NCBI GenBank assembly: GCA_021151695.1
Contig: JAGKWU010000001.1
Location: forward strand, 539,269 to 603,268
Reading direction: 5' to 3'
DNA: 64,000 nt
Origin: Cellvibrionaceae bacterium
Lineage (GTDB): Bacteria; Pseudomonadota; Gammaproteobacteria; Pseudomonadales; Cellvibrionaceae
The translations under genes were made by a program, and so were the position numbers. The notes below the pieces were generated by a model, which did no database searches, was not told the origin of the DNA, and worked only from the letters and a program-made list of their open reading frames with translations. Positions 33,358 to 40,550 of the stretch are shown piece by piece (the first letter of the stretch is position 1; every line of letters starts with the position of its first letter).

Positions 33358-35268
33358 ATGTCATTAATTAAACAATTGTGGATCGGCATAATCGTGATGC
33401 TGCTACTGGCACTGGGCGGCAGCTTCGCCATCAGCATTATGTCGGCGAAACAATATCTGGAAGAGCAGCTGCGCGTGAAAAATATGGATAACGCCGCGTC
33501 ACTCGCGCTCTCAATAACACAAATGGATAAAGACCCGGTAACGCTGGAATTACTCATCAGCGCACAATTTGATACCGGCCATTACGAATACATTACGCTT
33601 ACAGATCCACAACAAAAAATGCTCGTCGAACGCCGCTACCAAACCAATAGCACATCAGCCAAAGACACTCGTGATGTTCCCGCCTGGTTTTCCCATCTCG
33701 TCAGCTTTGATGCACAACCCGGTGTTGCGCAAATCCAGGACGGCTGGAAACAATTCGGCACACTCACTGTAAAAAGCCATTCGCGTTACGCCTGGCTAGC
33801 ATTGTGGGATAGCACCATGCAATTACTCGGCTGGTTTGTGATTGCCGCCGGCCTCAGTGGTTTGGTGGGCACGGTAATTTTAAAATTTATCTCCAGCCCA
33901 CTGGATGTCGTTATCAAACAGGCCGAGGCCATTGGCGAACGCCGCTTTGTCACGTCGGATGAGCCACGTACCACCGAATTCCAACGCCTGGTGCGCGCCA
34001 TGAACGCTTTATCAAAAAGCGTAAAAACCATGCTCGATAAAGAAACGCGGCAGTTGGAAAAATTGCGTCGCGCATCGCAAGTGGATGACCTCACCGAATT
34101 GCCCAATCGCAGTCATTTCTTAAATTTGCTGGAAAGCCAACTGCATCGTGACGATAGCGATAGCAGCGGCATTATTTTAATTTTGCGATTGTTAAATCTC
34201 GCCGATTTAAATAACCAACAAGGCCGCACTCATGCAGATCAGGCGTTACTTCAAATTGCCGGCGCATTGCACCAATTGGTTAACCGCTATCCGGGCAGCT
34301 TTGCGGGCCGCCTCAACGGTAGTGACTTTATGCTGGTGATAGCGAATAACCCATCCGCGGAAGCCGTTGCCGCCGAAGTCGCCGAACAACTCAGCGCACA
34401 ACTCGCCGCCAACAACATGGCCGACATTCAATTGCCAGTAGCCGCCTGTGCCTATAACCCCGGCGATAAACGCAACGAATTACTGCACAAACTCGATGGC
34501 GCACTCGCGCAAGCCGAGCTGAAAGGCAACCGCGCTATTGTTACCCTGCCAAACAACCAACGTCTTGCTCATCGCAATCTCAACGAATGGCGCGATGCAA
34601 TCACTAACGCACTGCAAAAACAAAAACTGCAACTCGCACAATTCCCCGTGCGCCAACCCAACGGGATTATTGTTCATTACGAAGCACCTGTGCGCCTGTT
34701 GTTAGATGATGACTTACAACACGCCGGCTATTTTATGCCTTGGGCAGCACGCCTGGGTTTATTGCCCGCCATTGATATAGAAGTGATTGCTGCCGCCTTG
34801 CACAAAATCACCAGTGGTGCAGACGTAGCCATTAACATCTCCGCCGACTCACTCTGCAACGCCACCTTTCGAGAACACGCATTAGCGTTGATCGAAAAAG
34901 TAAAAGACAAAGCCAGCCACTTATGGCTTGAATTTCCCGAATCCTGCGCCCTGCGCCACATGGCCGAACTACGCAGCTTCGCACTCTCACTACGCGCCCT
35001 CGGCTGCCGCGTTGGCCTCGAACATGTTGGATTGGAATTCACCAAAATCCGCGAACTCCAGGACATGGGCCTGCACTATTTAAAAATAGACGGTGCGATT
35101 ATCCACGGCATAGACACCAACATTGGCAACCAGAGCTTCTTGCAAGGCATGTGCAAAATTGGGCGTTCTCTGGGAATATTAATGATTGCAGAAGGGGTGC
35201 ATACGGCGGCGGAGAAGGAGAAATTAATTCATTTGGATATTGATGCGTTGACGGGGCCGGGGGTGTAA
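33358..35268 (+). CDS. lapD: LapD-type c-di-GMP receptor with degenerate GGDEF and EAL domains
   Basis: A 636-residue inner-membrane receptor. TM helices at about 5-27 and 155-177 flank a periplasmic domain in which Trp130 (DGWKQ) matches the Trp that captures LapG. HAMP is at about 178-232. The GGDEF domain is degenerate (RLNGSDF, residues 318-324) and the EAL domain has EAP at 442-444 and lacks the DDFGTG loop (EHVGLEF), so neither should be enzymatic; c-di-GMP is expected to bind the EAL domain. When bound, it should sequester LapG. It follows lapG in an operon. Confidence 0.93.
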   Translation: MSLIKQLWIGIIVMLLLALGGSFAISIMSAKQYLEEQLRVKNMDNAASLALSITQMDKDPVTLELLISAQFDTGHYEYITLTDPQQKMLVERRYQTNSTSAKDTRDVPAWFSHLVSFDAQPGVAQIQDGWKQFGTLTVKSHSRYAWLALWDSTMQLLGWFVIAAGLSGLVGTVILKFISSPLDVVIKQAEAIGERRFVTSDEPRTTEFQRLVRAMNALSKSVKTMLDKETRQLEKLRRASQVDDLTELPNRSHFLNLLESQLHRDDSDSSGIILILRLLNLADLNNQQGRTHADQALLQIAGALHQLVNRYPGSFAGRLNGSDFMLVIANNPSAEAVAAEVAEQLSAQLAANNMADIQLPVAACAYNPGDKRNELLHKLDGALAQAELKGNRAIVTLPNNQRLAHRNLNEWRDAITNALQKQKLQLAQFPVRQPNGIIVHYEAPVRLLLDDDLQHAGYFMPWAARLGLLPAIDIEVIAAALHKITSGADVAINISADSLCNATFREHALALIEKVKDKASHLWLEFPESCALRHMAELRSFALSLRALGCRVGLEHVGLEFTKIRELQDMGLHYLKIDGAIIHGIDTNIGNQSFLQGMCKIGRSLGILMIAEGVHTAAEKEKLIHLDIDALTGPGV

Positions 35269-35295
35269 ATCATTTAACGTCTCCCCTCTATTTCT

Positions 35296-35323
35296 CTCGT
35301 TCCCAAGCTCCGGCTTGGGAATG
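35296..35323. repeat. REP-like palindrome
   Basis: Single copy of the TTCCCAAGCTCCGGCTTGGGAA-type palindrome, nearly identical to the pair at 23156-23238. It lies 28 bp after the lapD stop. Confidence 0.72.
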
Positions 35324-35428
35324 CTCACAGTTCGGCTACACGAGACGCTCATAAAAACTATTGAAAAACGAATTTTATTTTTCAGCACTCATCAAAAGCA
35401 ATCCACCACTCAAGACTACCTGTAATTG

Positions 35429-35929
35429 TTAGGTAGATGCCACTATCGTAAATTTCAATTTAGGCAACATTCTTTTTTGGGGTTCGCTATAAACCTCTCC
35501 AACTTTCAATGCACCCTTCTTTAAATAGAAGCCTTCAGCATCCGGGTCAGATATGATGTAGAAGCTGGATATTTCTAATGCATTGCATTCCGAAAGAATC
35601 CGCTCAAATACTAGATTGCCATAACCCTTGCCAATGGCTTTTGGCAATAGCCAAAGGTGATCAAGCTCATCGCTATCGCCTTTCACTATGGCGAAGAATC
35701 CAATCACTTCTTTATCTTTCAAAATTAGTTTGACTGTATTGCGAGCAATATATTCTTCTTCAAACCTTAAATTAGATCTCCATACCTCCAGTTTCTCTTG
35801 AGAATAACCCCAATAGCCCTTCGATGCGATTAACGTATCTCGAAGAAGCTCGGCATGTTTTGCTTCGGCGTCTATAAAATTCAGCATGTTTCTATACAGG
35901 GGGTCTACTATTCGTGAATAACTCGGCAA
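35429..35929 (-). CDS. GNAT-family N-acetyltransferase in a cassette-like array
   Basis: A 166-residue GNAT protein. The acetyl-CoA loop is seen in LPKAIGKGYGNLVFERIL, followed by ALEISSFYIISDPDAEGFYLKKGALKVGEV, typical of the family's last strands. The substrate is unknown. The start may be TTG at 35929, right beside the attC-like palindrome, or ATG at 35887. Its stop TAA lies within ACCTAAC, as in integron cassettes, where the coding end overlaps the first attC core. Codon use is AT-richer than the flanking lap genes. Confidence 0.82.
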   Translation of the reverse strand: MPSYSRIVDPLYRNMLNFIDAEAKHAELLRDTLIASKGYWGYSQEKLEVWRSNLRFEEEYIARNTVKLILKDKEVIGFFAIVKGDSDELDHLWLLPKAIGKGYGNLVFERILSECNALEISSFYIISDPDAEGFYLKKGALKVGEVYSEPQKRMLPKLKFTIVAST

Positions 35930-36130
35930 TGTAACGGCGTGCTCAACGACAGTTTTAAGTTATGGTTTTTAGAATACTTGCTCGGGGAAAGCACATGAAG
36001 GTCGCGCTCACCGCTTGCATGCGAAAAATGGTGACAATGCTAAATGCGATAGTGCGGGATAATTGCGAGTGGCAAACTAACTAAATTTGCCGTGCAGGTA
36101 TTGATTTTTTGCCACAGTCGCTTGTTAGCA
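35929..36130 (-). repeat. attC-like site 1
   Basis: Minus-strand reading: it begins TGCTAACAAGCGACTGT just after the stop of the 139-residue gene and ends CGTTGAGCACGCCGTTACAT just before the GNAT start. About 200 bp long, longer than most attC sites. It is nearly the same as site 3 over the outer parts. Confidence 0.5.
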
Positions 36131-36137
36131 TTGACAC

Positions 36138-36557
36138 TTAGTCCCACCAACAACCCACTACTTTTACCCCGGCGGGGACTTGATAAGGCTCGTAAGTTTG
36201 CTCTACAAAACCTTCCCACGTTTCATCTGGTTTTAATTCATTTGGAAACCATGATGCAACCTCTTCCGGAGCGGCCGAGGTCATAATATATACAGTATCA
36301 GTGAAAGGCCACTCAGGCACATCAAATAGAGTAATTTGCACACGAATATCTTTTACTTTTGGATATTTGGAGATTCTTTGAAATAACTCATAAAACTCTT
36401 TAGGTGTTGGTGTTGATTCCAAGTTACAACCAATACTACCAACTTCAAAATTTCCTTCAAAAAATTCATCAATAGTAACCAGTGGACGCGGAGTAGCCTC
36501 GTCATCAGGATGGCCTAGGCGTGTTACGCGTTCTGTAATACGTTCAAGATGAGTCAT
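36138..36557 (-). CDS. Hypothetical protein in a cassette-like array
   Basis: A 139-residue acidic protein, rich in Glu, Pro and Trp, without signal or membrane segments. I do not recognise a family. It has AAGGA ahead of its ATG and lies between attC-like sites 1 and 2. Small acidic proteins of this sort are common cassette cargo and include immunity-like proteins, but nothing specific points there. Confidence 0.7.
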   Translation of the reverse strand: MTHLERITERVTRLGHPDDEATPRPLVTIDEFFEGNFEVGSIGCNLESTPTPKEFYELFQRISKYPKVKDIRVQITLFDVPEWPFTDTVYIMTSAAPEEVASWFPNELKPDETWEGFVEQTYEPYQVPAGVKVVGCWWD

Positions 36558-36571
36558 ACTATTTCCTTAAT

Positions 36572-36716
36572 ATGCTAGCGCCAAGCTAAGCAGCAGTTTT
36601 TAAGTTGCGGTTTTGTGGAATACTTTTGCGCATCAAAGCCATGGGGGCGCCTAGCTAAAACTGCGACTTAAAAACTGTCCAGCGCCGAAGGCGCGGCGCT
36701 TGAGCAAGTTATTATG
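36572..36716 (-). repeat. attC-like site 2
   Basis: Minus-strand reading: CATAATAACTTGCTCAAGCG at the start, GCTTAGCTTGGCGCTAGC at the end, about 145 bp. Internal arms CAGTTTTTAAGTCGC and GCAACTTAAAAACTG form a long imperfect hairpin, as attC sites do. Its inner part differs from sites 1 and 3, but the ends match. Confidence 0.55.
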
Positions 36717-36721
36717 TTCCA

Positions 36722-37297
36722 TTATTCTGTAATAACAGATTCATTAAATTTATTATTTCTAAGGTCACAAGTGACTTTAATTAATGATGAATTACTTCCA
36801 CCAGTATTAAAAAAACCAACCATTTTTACAACTTCATTATTACCTGACAACTTATTATTTTCAGTGTTCCAATTTTGTAAGGTTCCATAACTTATAAAGC
36901 CCTTCGGCGACAATTTGTTTTGAACGTCCACTCTACACATTTCAAGCAGCTCGCTTTTTGACGGTTTACGCATAGAATTATACTGTTTAATTGCGCACTC
37001 TCTAGTGTCTTTAATTTGATCAGCAGCAAATTTTAATGACTCATTTGATGTGGAGCCATATTGTTTAAGTAATATTGTAATTTGCGTTTCTATTTCATTG
37101 TTAGCGGCTAATTCAAAACCGCCACTAGATTTTTTTTCTGCATTTTCAAATGCAATTTTCATAGCATCAGAAGCTTTCTCATTGCTGCCTAAACCACATA
37201 ATGTTAAAGCGCTATTAATCGAGCTATTTTCCTTTTGAGTGATGCCAGCACACCCCGTAATCACACACAGTAATACTACAGCATTCGCATATTTCAT
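36722..37297 (-). CDS. Hypothetical lipoprotein in a cassette-like array
   Basis: A 191-residue protein with a lipobox at VITGC (Cys16), so likely a periplasm-facing lipoprotein. The rest is hydrophilic with no motif I can name. A good AAAAGGAA ribosome-binding site precedes its ATG. It lies between attC-like sites 2 and 3 and has low G+C relative to the lap genes, consistent with recent acquisition. Confidence 0.72.
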   Translation of the reverse strand: MKYANAVVLLCVITGCAGITQKENSSINSALTLCGLGSNEKASDAMKIAFENAEKKSSGGFELAANNEIETQITILLKQYGSTSNESLKFAADQIKDTRECAIKQYNSMRKPSKSELLEMCRVDVQNKLSPKGFISYGTLQNWNTENNKLSGNNEVVKMVGFFNTGGSNSSLIKVTCDLRNNKFNESVITE

Positions 37298-37312
37298 TTA
37301 ATTTTTCCTTTT

Positions 37313-37516
37313 ACATAATGCCGAGCTAAGCGGCAGTTTTTAAGTTGTGGCTTTTAGAATACTTGCTCAGGGAAAGCACAAGAAGGTCTCGCTCGCTGCA
37401 TGCATACGAAAAATGGTGACGATTTTAAATGCCATGGTGCGGGGATAACCACGCGTGGCAGGTCAGTTAAATTTGTATTGCAGGTATTGATTTTTTGCCA
37501 CAGTCGCTTGTTAGCG
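37313..37516 (-). repeat. attC-like site 3
   Basis: Minus-strand reading: GCGCTAACAAGCGACTGTGGC at the start, after the AbiGi-like stop, and CCGCTTAGCTCGGCATTATG at the end. The end strongly resembles the right end of Vibrio cholerae VCR repeats (CTTAGG-GGGCGTTATG). About 200 bp; highly similar to site 1. Confidence 0.55.
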
Positions 37517-38266
37517 CTATAAATCACGGCTAATATTTTCAAGCGATGTTACTCTAGACATCAGAATTTTTAAATCTGCGGAAGGATACTCATCCATTTC
37601 TGACTGAATAAAATTTATGATGTTCGGTATATCCGAATCGTTTTTCACAAATAGATATCTGATGTCTTTTGGACTGAATTTTAACATACTATGTTTTTTT
37701 GCTTCTGCGTTCCTTCCTGCGAGATACTCATCATTATTATATTCAGTCTTTTGGATAAAATCTTTTACCGATTCATTTTTTGCTAAATAACGCCACTCAG
37801 ATTCTTGATGGAAGATTTTCTCAATCAAGGCATTATTTATAACCATATTCCCCTGAATTGGCTTTGCGTGAGCCAGCAAATACCTCAATACAACCCACCC
37901 TTCAATACTTGAGTCACCTGTACCATCATCAAGAAGGCTCGCTAAATGTCTATAAGCCTCAGGAACCCCACTGGCTGATGAAATATAGTGAATAGGATTC
38001 AAACCGTTGCTTAATGCCCACTCCCTTGACAACCCTATGCCAAATTCTCCGTAAAATTTTACATGTTCGCTAACGCGAGATAGCGGAATATCGCAAAAAC
38101 AAACCATCGGGAAAGCGACAAAGTCAACATCATCAACATTCACCCAACTAACATCTTCCAGACAGTATCTTGGCCAGAAACCATTTTTTAGGATTAACTT
38201 TAAAGTATCGCTATTTTTTGTAAAATGAAAAAGTGTATCTGATTTTGGTTTCACATATTCCTCCAT
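37517..38266 (-). CDS. AbiGi-like abortive infection protein
   Basis: A 249-residue protein resembling the AbiGi family (putative abortive phage resistance, often called the antitoxin partner of AbiGii). Family-like segments are TLFHFTKNSDTLKLIL, NGFWPRYCLED, MVCFCDIPLSRVSEHV and YGEFGIGLSREWA. No AbiGii-like partner is next to it, so it may act alone or be a remnant. ATG at 38266 is taken as start. It is the first gene of the cassette-like array, and its stop borders attC-like site 3. Confidence 0.75.
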   Translation of the reverse strand: MEEYVKPKSDTLFHFTKNSDTLKLILKNGFWPRYCLEDVSWVNVDDVDFVAFPMVCFCDIPLSRVSEHVKFYGEFGIGLSREWALSNGLNPIHYISSASGVPEAYRHLASLLDDGTGDSSIEGWVVLRYLLAHAKPIQGNMVINNALIEKIFHQESEWRYLAKNESVKDFIQKTEYNNDEYLAGRNAEAKKHSMLKFSPKDIRYLFVKNDSDIPNIINFIQSEMDEYPSADLKILMSRVTSLENISRDL

Positions 38267-38417
38267 GCGACATCTACTCAAGCGCTAACAGTTTATTAGA
38301 CGGATCGAGCTGTATATCTCGCTGCCGGTTATTTTTTTGAGCGTTTGTGGAGTTTAATATTTTTTGCTTGGAAATCAACTGATTGTGATTGATCAAGTTG
38401 ATTTATCAAAAAGTGTA

Positions 38418-38457
38418 AATCCGGCTGGCGCCTGTTATTTGCGCCGGATTATTTTTT
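38418..38457 (+). terminator. Orphan terminator-like hairpin
   Basis: Perfect 8-bp arms AATCCGGC and GCCGGATT with a 17-base loop, then ATTTTTT. No plus-strand gene ends upstream. It could end an unannotated small RNA from the 38300-38417 interval or be a leftover of a lost gene. Confidence 0.5.
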
Positions 38458-38600
38458 CTGAGCAGCGCCGTCGCGACCTAACACTGTGATTTTATTGGGG
38501 TTGGTTTAATGAGGGCGATGCTTTTTGGGAGATATACAGCTGCAGCCGTTTATATGGCTCGCGTGATCTTGAGAAGGCGGCCTTTCGGCCGCCCTACTCC

Positions 38601-38902
38601 CTACTTCATATTCTTATCGCAAAAATCCTGCACTCGATACATCAGATCAGCAAGACCGTACAAGGCTCGTTGGGGTAAATCTACATCGTGGTGAATGTTG
38701 TGTAGCAGGCAGCTGACCAAATGGATTTCGTCGCGCATTTGGTGAACCACCGGCTCATTGCCAACGCCGGCCCGCCCGAGGGCGGCCCCGCCCAGCCACC
38801 AAAACAACAGGCGTAGCTGTGCGAGGACACGACTTGCGAAATTTCGCAATGTGCCAGCAATAACTGTCCGGGGGTTGCAATCCCGGCCTTGGGATTTACC
38901 AA
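38601..38902 (-). pseudogene. Possible frameshifted small gene of unknown function
   Basis: Two overlapping minus-strand frames each look protein-like in part: the 5' part in one (TPGQLLLAHCEISQVV, about 38820-38880) and the 3' part in another (HQMRDEIHLVSCLLHNI... to the stop at 38601). A G/C-rich palindromic stretch at 38762-38795 sits where the frames switch. This suggests one small gene broken by a REP-like insertion. Weak evidence. Confidence 0.3.
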
Positions 38903-38969
38903 GGCGGCGTCAGGTTAGAGGATGGGGTTGGTGGTGTCAACGCGGGGGTATTGGATCAATACGTGAGGC

Positions 38970-39056
38970 GTAGGCTGGAAGAGGCGAAGCCGACTTCCGA
39001 CATAGACGTTTAGCCTATGGAGAAATGTCGGAAGTCGCTGCGCTCTTCCAACCTAC
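38970..39056. repeat. Long imperfect inverted repeat (REP-like)
   Basis: Arms at 38970-39003 and 39025-39056 share GTAGG-TGGAAGAG and GACTTCCGACAT with few mismatches, giving a hairpin of about 32-bp stem with a 21-base top. Non-coding. Typical of a mobile extragenic palindrome of a second type, different from the TTCCCAAGCT family. Confidence 0.6.
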
Positions 39057-39222
39057 AACACAGCGGATATTTTTTATTAAGACTTGATGAGGCAATATTG
39101 ATTTGACAGGCAACATGGTCGTGTTGGGGTGCAGCTTGCTTTCGCAAGCCTTACCAGCCAACCTACATCTATCTCGCAACCCATTCAGGCATAAGCTGGA
39201 TCTTCACTGAGAGACGAATTCT

Positions 39223-39705
39223 ATGACGAGTTATACCAATAGCTACTTCAATATAAAGATCGATTTCCCTGAAAATTGGTTATGGAGATCAAGCTCTGCG
39301 AACTCGACTTCAAAAATGAGATTTCAGACAGCTGATGATGACTTACCAACGGAAAATGGGGATGTTAGATCACTAGTATCTGCAATGCGCAAAGGCCGCG
39401 GACAACACAAGCTTATTGGGGTGCAACTTTTCGTTGGTATCCATAAAGAGCGAGATTACGATTTACGGAGAGCGATCAAGCATCCTGAAGAGATCATAGA
39501 GAGCAGCTTTGATAAATTAACGATTTTAGGGCAGCAGGCTGAAAGCGCGAAAATAGTAAGACAAGTGGAAGGCAATCTCTATTTTAGCCAAACAGTCATT
39601 TATAAAGTTGAGTCTGACATATTGCTGACGATTTATTTGGCGGGAGATACGGCAGAGAATTTTCGAGAGGCCGAACAACTATTTGAAAGAATATCCCAAG
39701 CCTAA
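39223..39705 (+). CDS. Hypothetical protein
   Basis: A 160-residue soluble protein without a signal peptide. The beginning, YFNIKIDFPENWLWR, recalls the first strand of PsbP/DcrB-like domains, which fits the overall alpha/beta pattern, but the match is weak. The 5' ATG has only a weak ribosome-binding site. It lies alone among repeats in the accessory region; no function can be given. Confidence 0.6.
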   Translation: MTSYTNSYFNIKIDFPENWLWRSSSANSTSKMRFQTADDDLPTENGDVRSLVSAMRKGRGQHKLIGVQLFVGIHKERDYDLRRAIKHPEEIIESSFDKLTILGQQAESAKIVRQVEGNLYFSQTVIYKVESDILLTIYLAGDTAENFREAEQLFERISQA

Positions 39706-39755
39706 AAGGCGCAGCCCCTCTGAAGAAGCGGTTGGTCGGAATGCCATGTAGAGAG

Positions 39756-39780
39756 ATTCCCAAACCGGAGCTTGGGAACC
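39756..39780. repeat. Decayed REP-like palindrome
   Basis: ATTCCCAAACCGGAGCTTGGGAA: one arm matches the TTCCCAAGCT family, the other carries mismatches. It lies just after the hypothetical gene at 39.2-39.7 kb. Confidence 0.6.
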
Positions 39781-39800
39781 AGAAAAATTAGTTATATCTT

Positions 39801-40049
39801 TTAAATAATTTCCAAATCTGTTTTTAGTATGTACAAGGTATTCGGAATTTCATTGTGACAATACAGGCCTTTGGATACCACGGAAATATCGAATTTCACC
39901 AGGACTCTGTCGAATGCAGTTTCTTCCTCAGCTATAGAGCCTGCTTCACCAATCAATAACCAATAGTTTTCTTCGGGGCGACACCGTTTGGGCGGTGTCG
40001 ATTTGTTATTGAATGTGAGCAACCTAACCTTGTCACCTATTTTGAACAT
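39801..40049 (-). CDS. Small hypothetical protein
   Basis: An 82-residue protein beginning MFKIGDKVRLL, which suggests a small beta-barrel (SH3-like) domain. No motif beyond this is visible. A TTG at 40070 overlapping the preceding stop would give seven more residues, but ATG at 40049 is preferred. It follows another small gene on the same strand, 17 bp away, so they are probably cotranscribed. Confidence 0.6.
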   Translation of the reverse strand: MFKIGDKVRLLTFNNKSTPPKRCRPEENYWLLIGEAGSIAEEETAFDRVLVKFDISVVSKGLYCHNEIPNTLYILKTDLEII

Positions 40050-40066
40050 AGAATTTCCAACGCCGA

Positions 40067-40396
40067 TCAAATCTTAAAATCATCCCCATTATCCAACAAA
40101 TTTATCCCCTGGCGTTGGTCGCGGAGTTCGCGGCGGTTGAGGAGTTTTTGTTGGGCGGCGTCGGGTAAGTCGGTGAAGCGGATGGTGCCTTTGTCGACGA
40201 GGAGGTTGATGACGTCTTCCAATACGCGGGCCATGGACTGGTCGGATTGTTCGAGGCTGGTTTGTTGAGGGGATTTTATGCTTTGTAAAAATTCTTGCAG
40301 CTCAGGCGCGTCGTCGCAGACCTGCTCTGTCATATCGCTAACGGGTGTTTTACTGCAGGCGCAAATGTGCCCAAGGTGATCACGCTTTATATACAT
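40067..40396 (-). CDS. Conserved small gammaproteobacterial protein of unknown function
   Basis: A 109-residue protein. The start MYIKRDHLGHI and the C-terminal VLEDVINLLVDKGTIRFTDLPDAAQQKLLNRRELR are familiar from pseudomonad and Cellvibrio proteins often mislabelled as tryptophan synthase beta-like. Nothing supports that enzyme role: there is no PLP lysine. It is probably a small helical cytoplasmic protein. ATG at 40396 is preferred over GTG at 40408. Confidence 0.7.
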   Translation of the reverse strand: MYIKRDHLGHICACSKTPVSDMTEQVCDDAPELQEFLQSIKSPQQTSLEQSDQSMARVLEDVINLLVDKGTIRFTDLPDAAQQKLLNRRELRDQRQGINLLDNGDDFKI

Positions 40397-40425
40397 ACAC
40401 TTACTCACTAGACAGCATCAAATGA

Positions 40426-40550
40426 AAAAAGCCGGGTATTTTTAATCTCCCCTGCCCCCTCATTGATAAAGAGGGGAAGTCAGCTCCTCCCTTGGAACGG
40501 TGCGTAGCAAGGGAGGTTGGGAGGAATTAAACAGCACCCGGCTTTTTATT
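40426..40550 (-). terminator. Split terminator after the adhesin gene
   Basis: AAAAAGCCGGGT at 40426-40437 and ACCCGGCTTTTT at 40536-40547 form a perfect 12-bp stem, but they are 98 bases apart. The loop itself contains a separate hairpin, CCTCCCTTG/CAAGGGAGG (40486-40494 and 40508-40516). The likely reading is an adhesin terminator with a REP-like element inside its loop. Confidence 0.55.

Larger units (their letters stand above)
38282..39222. other. Accessory intergenic stretch with hairpins and a decayed small gene
   Basis: A 941-bp region without a clear intact gene. It holds an orphan plus-strand hairpin with T-run at 38418-38456, a GC-rich GGCGGCC/GGCCGCC hairpin at 38577-38594, a possible broken minus-strand gene at 38601-38902, and a long inverted repeat at 38970-39056. 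GTTAGCG near 38289-38295 may mark the outer boundary of the cassette array. Confidence 0.5.

Noticed and set aside
40067..40396. Tryptophan synthase beta-like label for the small protein
   Set aside because: It is only 109 residues with no PLP-binding motif. The label is a known database habit, not supported by the sequence.
35269..40550. Prophage or transposon as the origin of the accessory region
   Set aside because: No integrase, transposase, capsid or target-site duplication is visible. The repeat layout fits cassettes and REP elements better.
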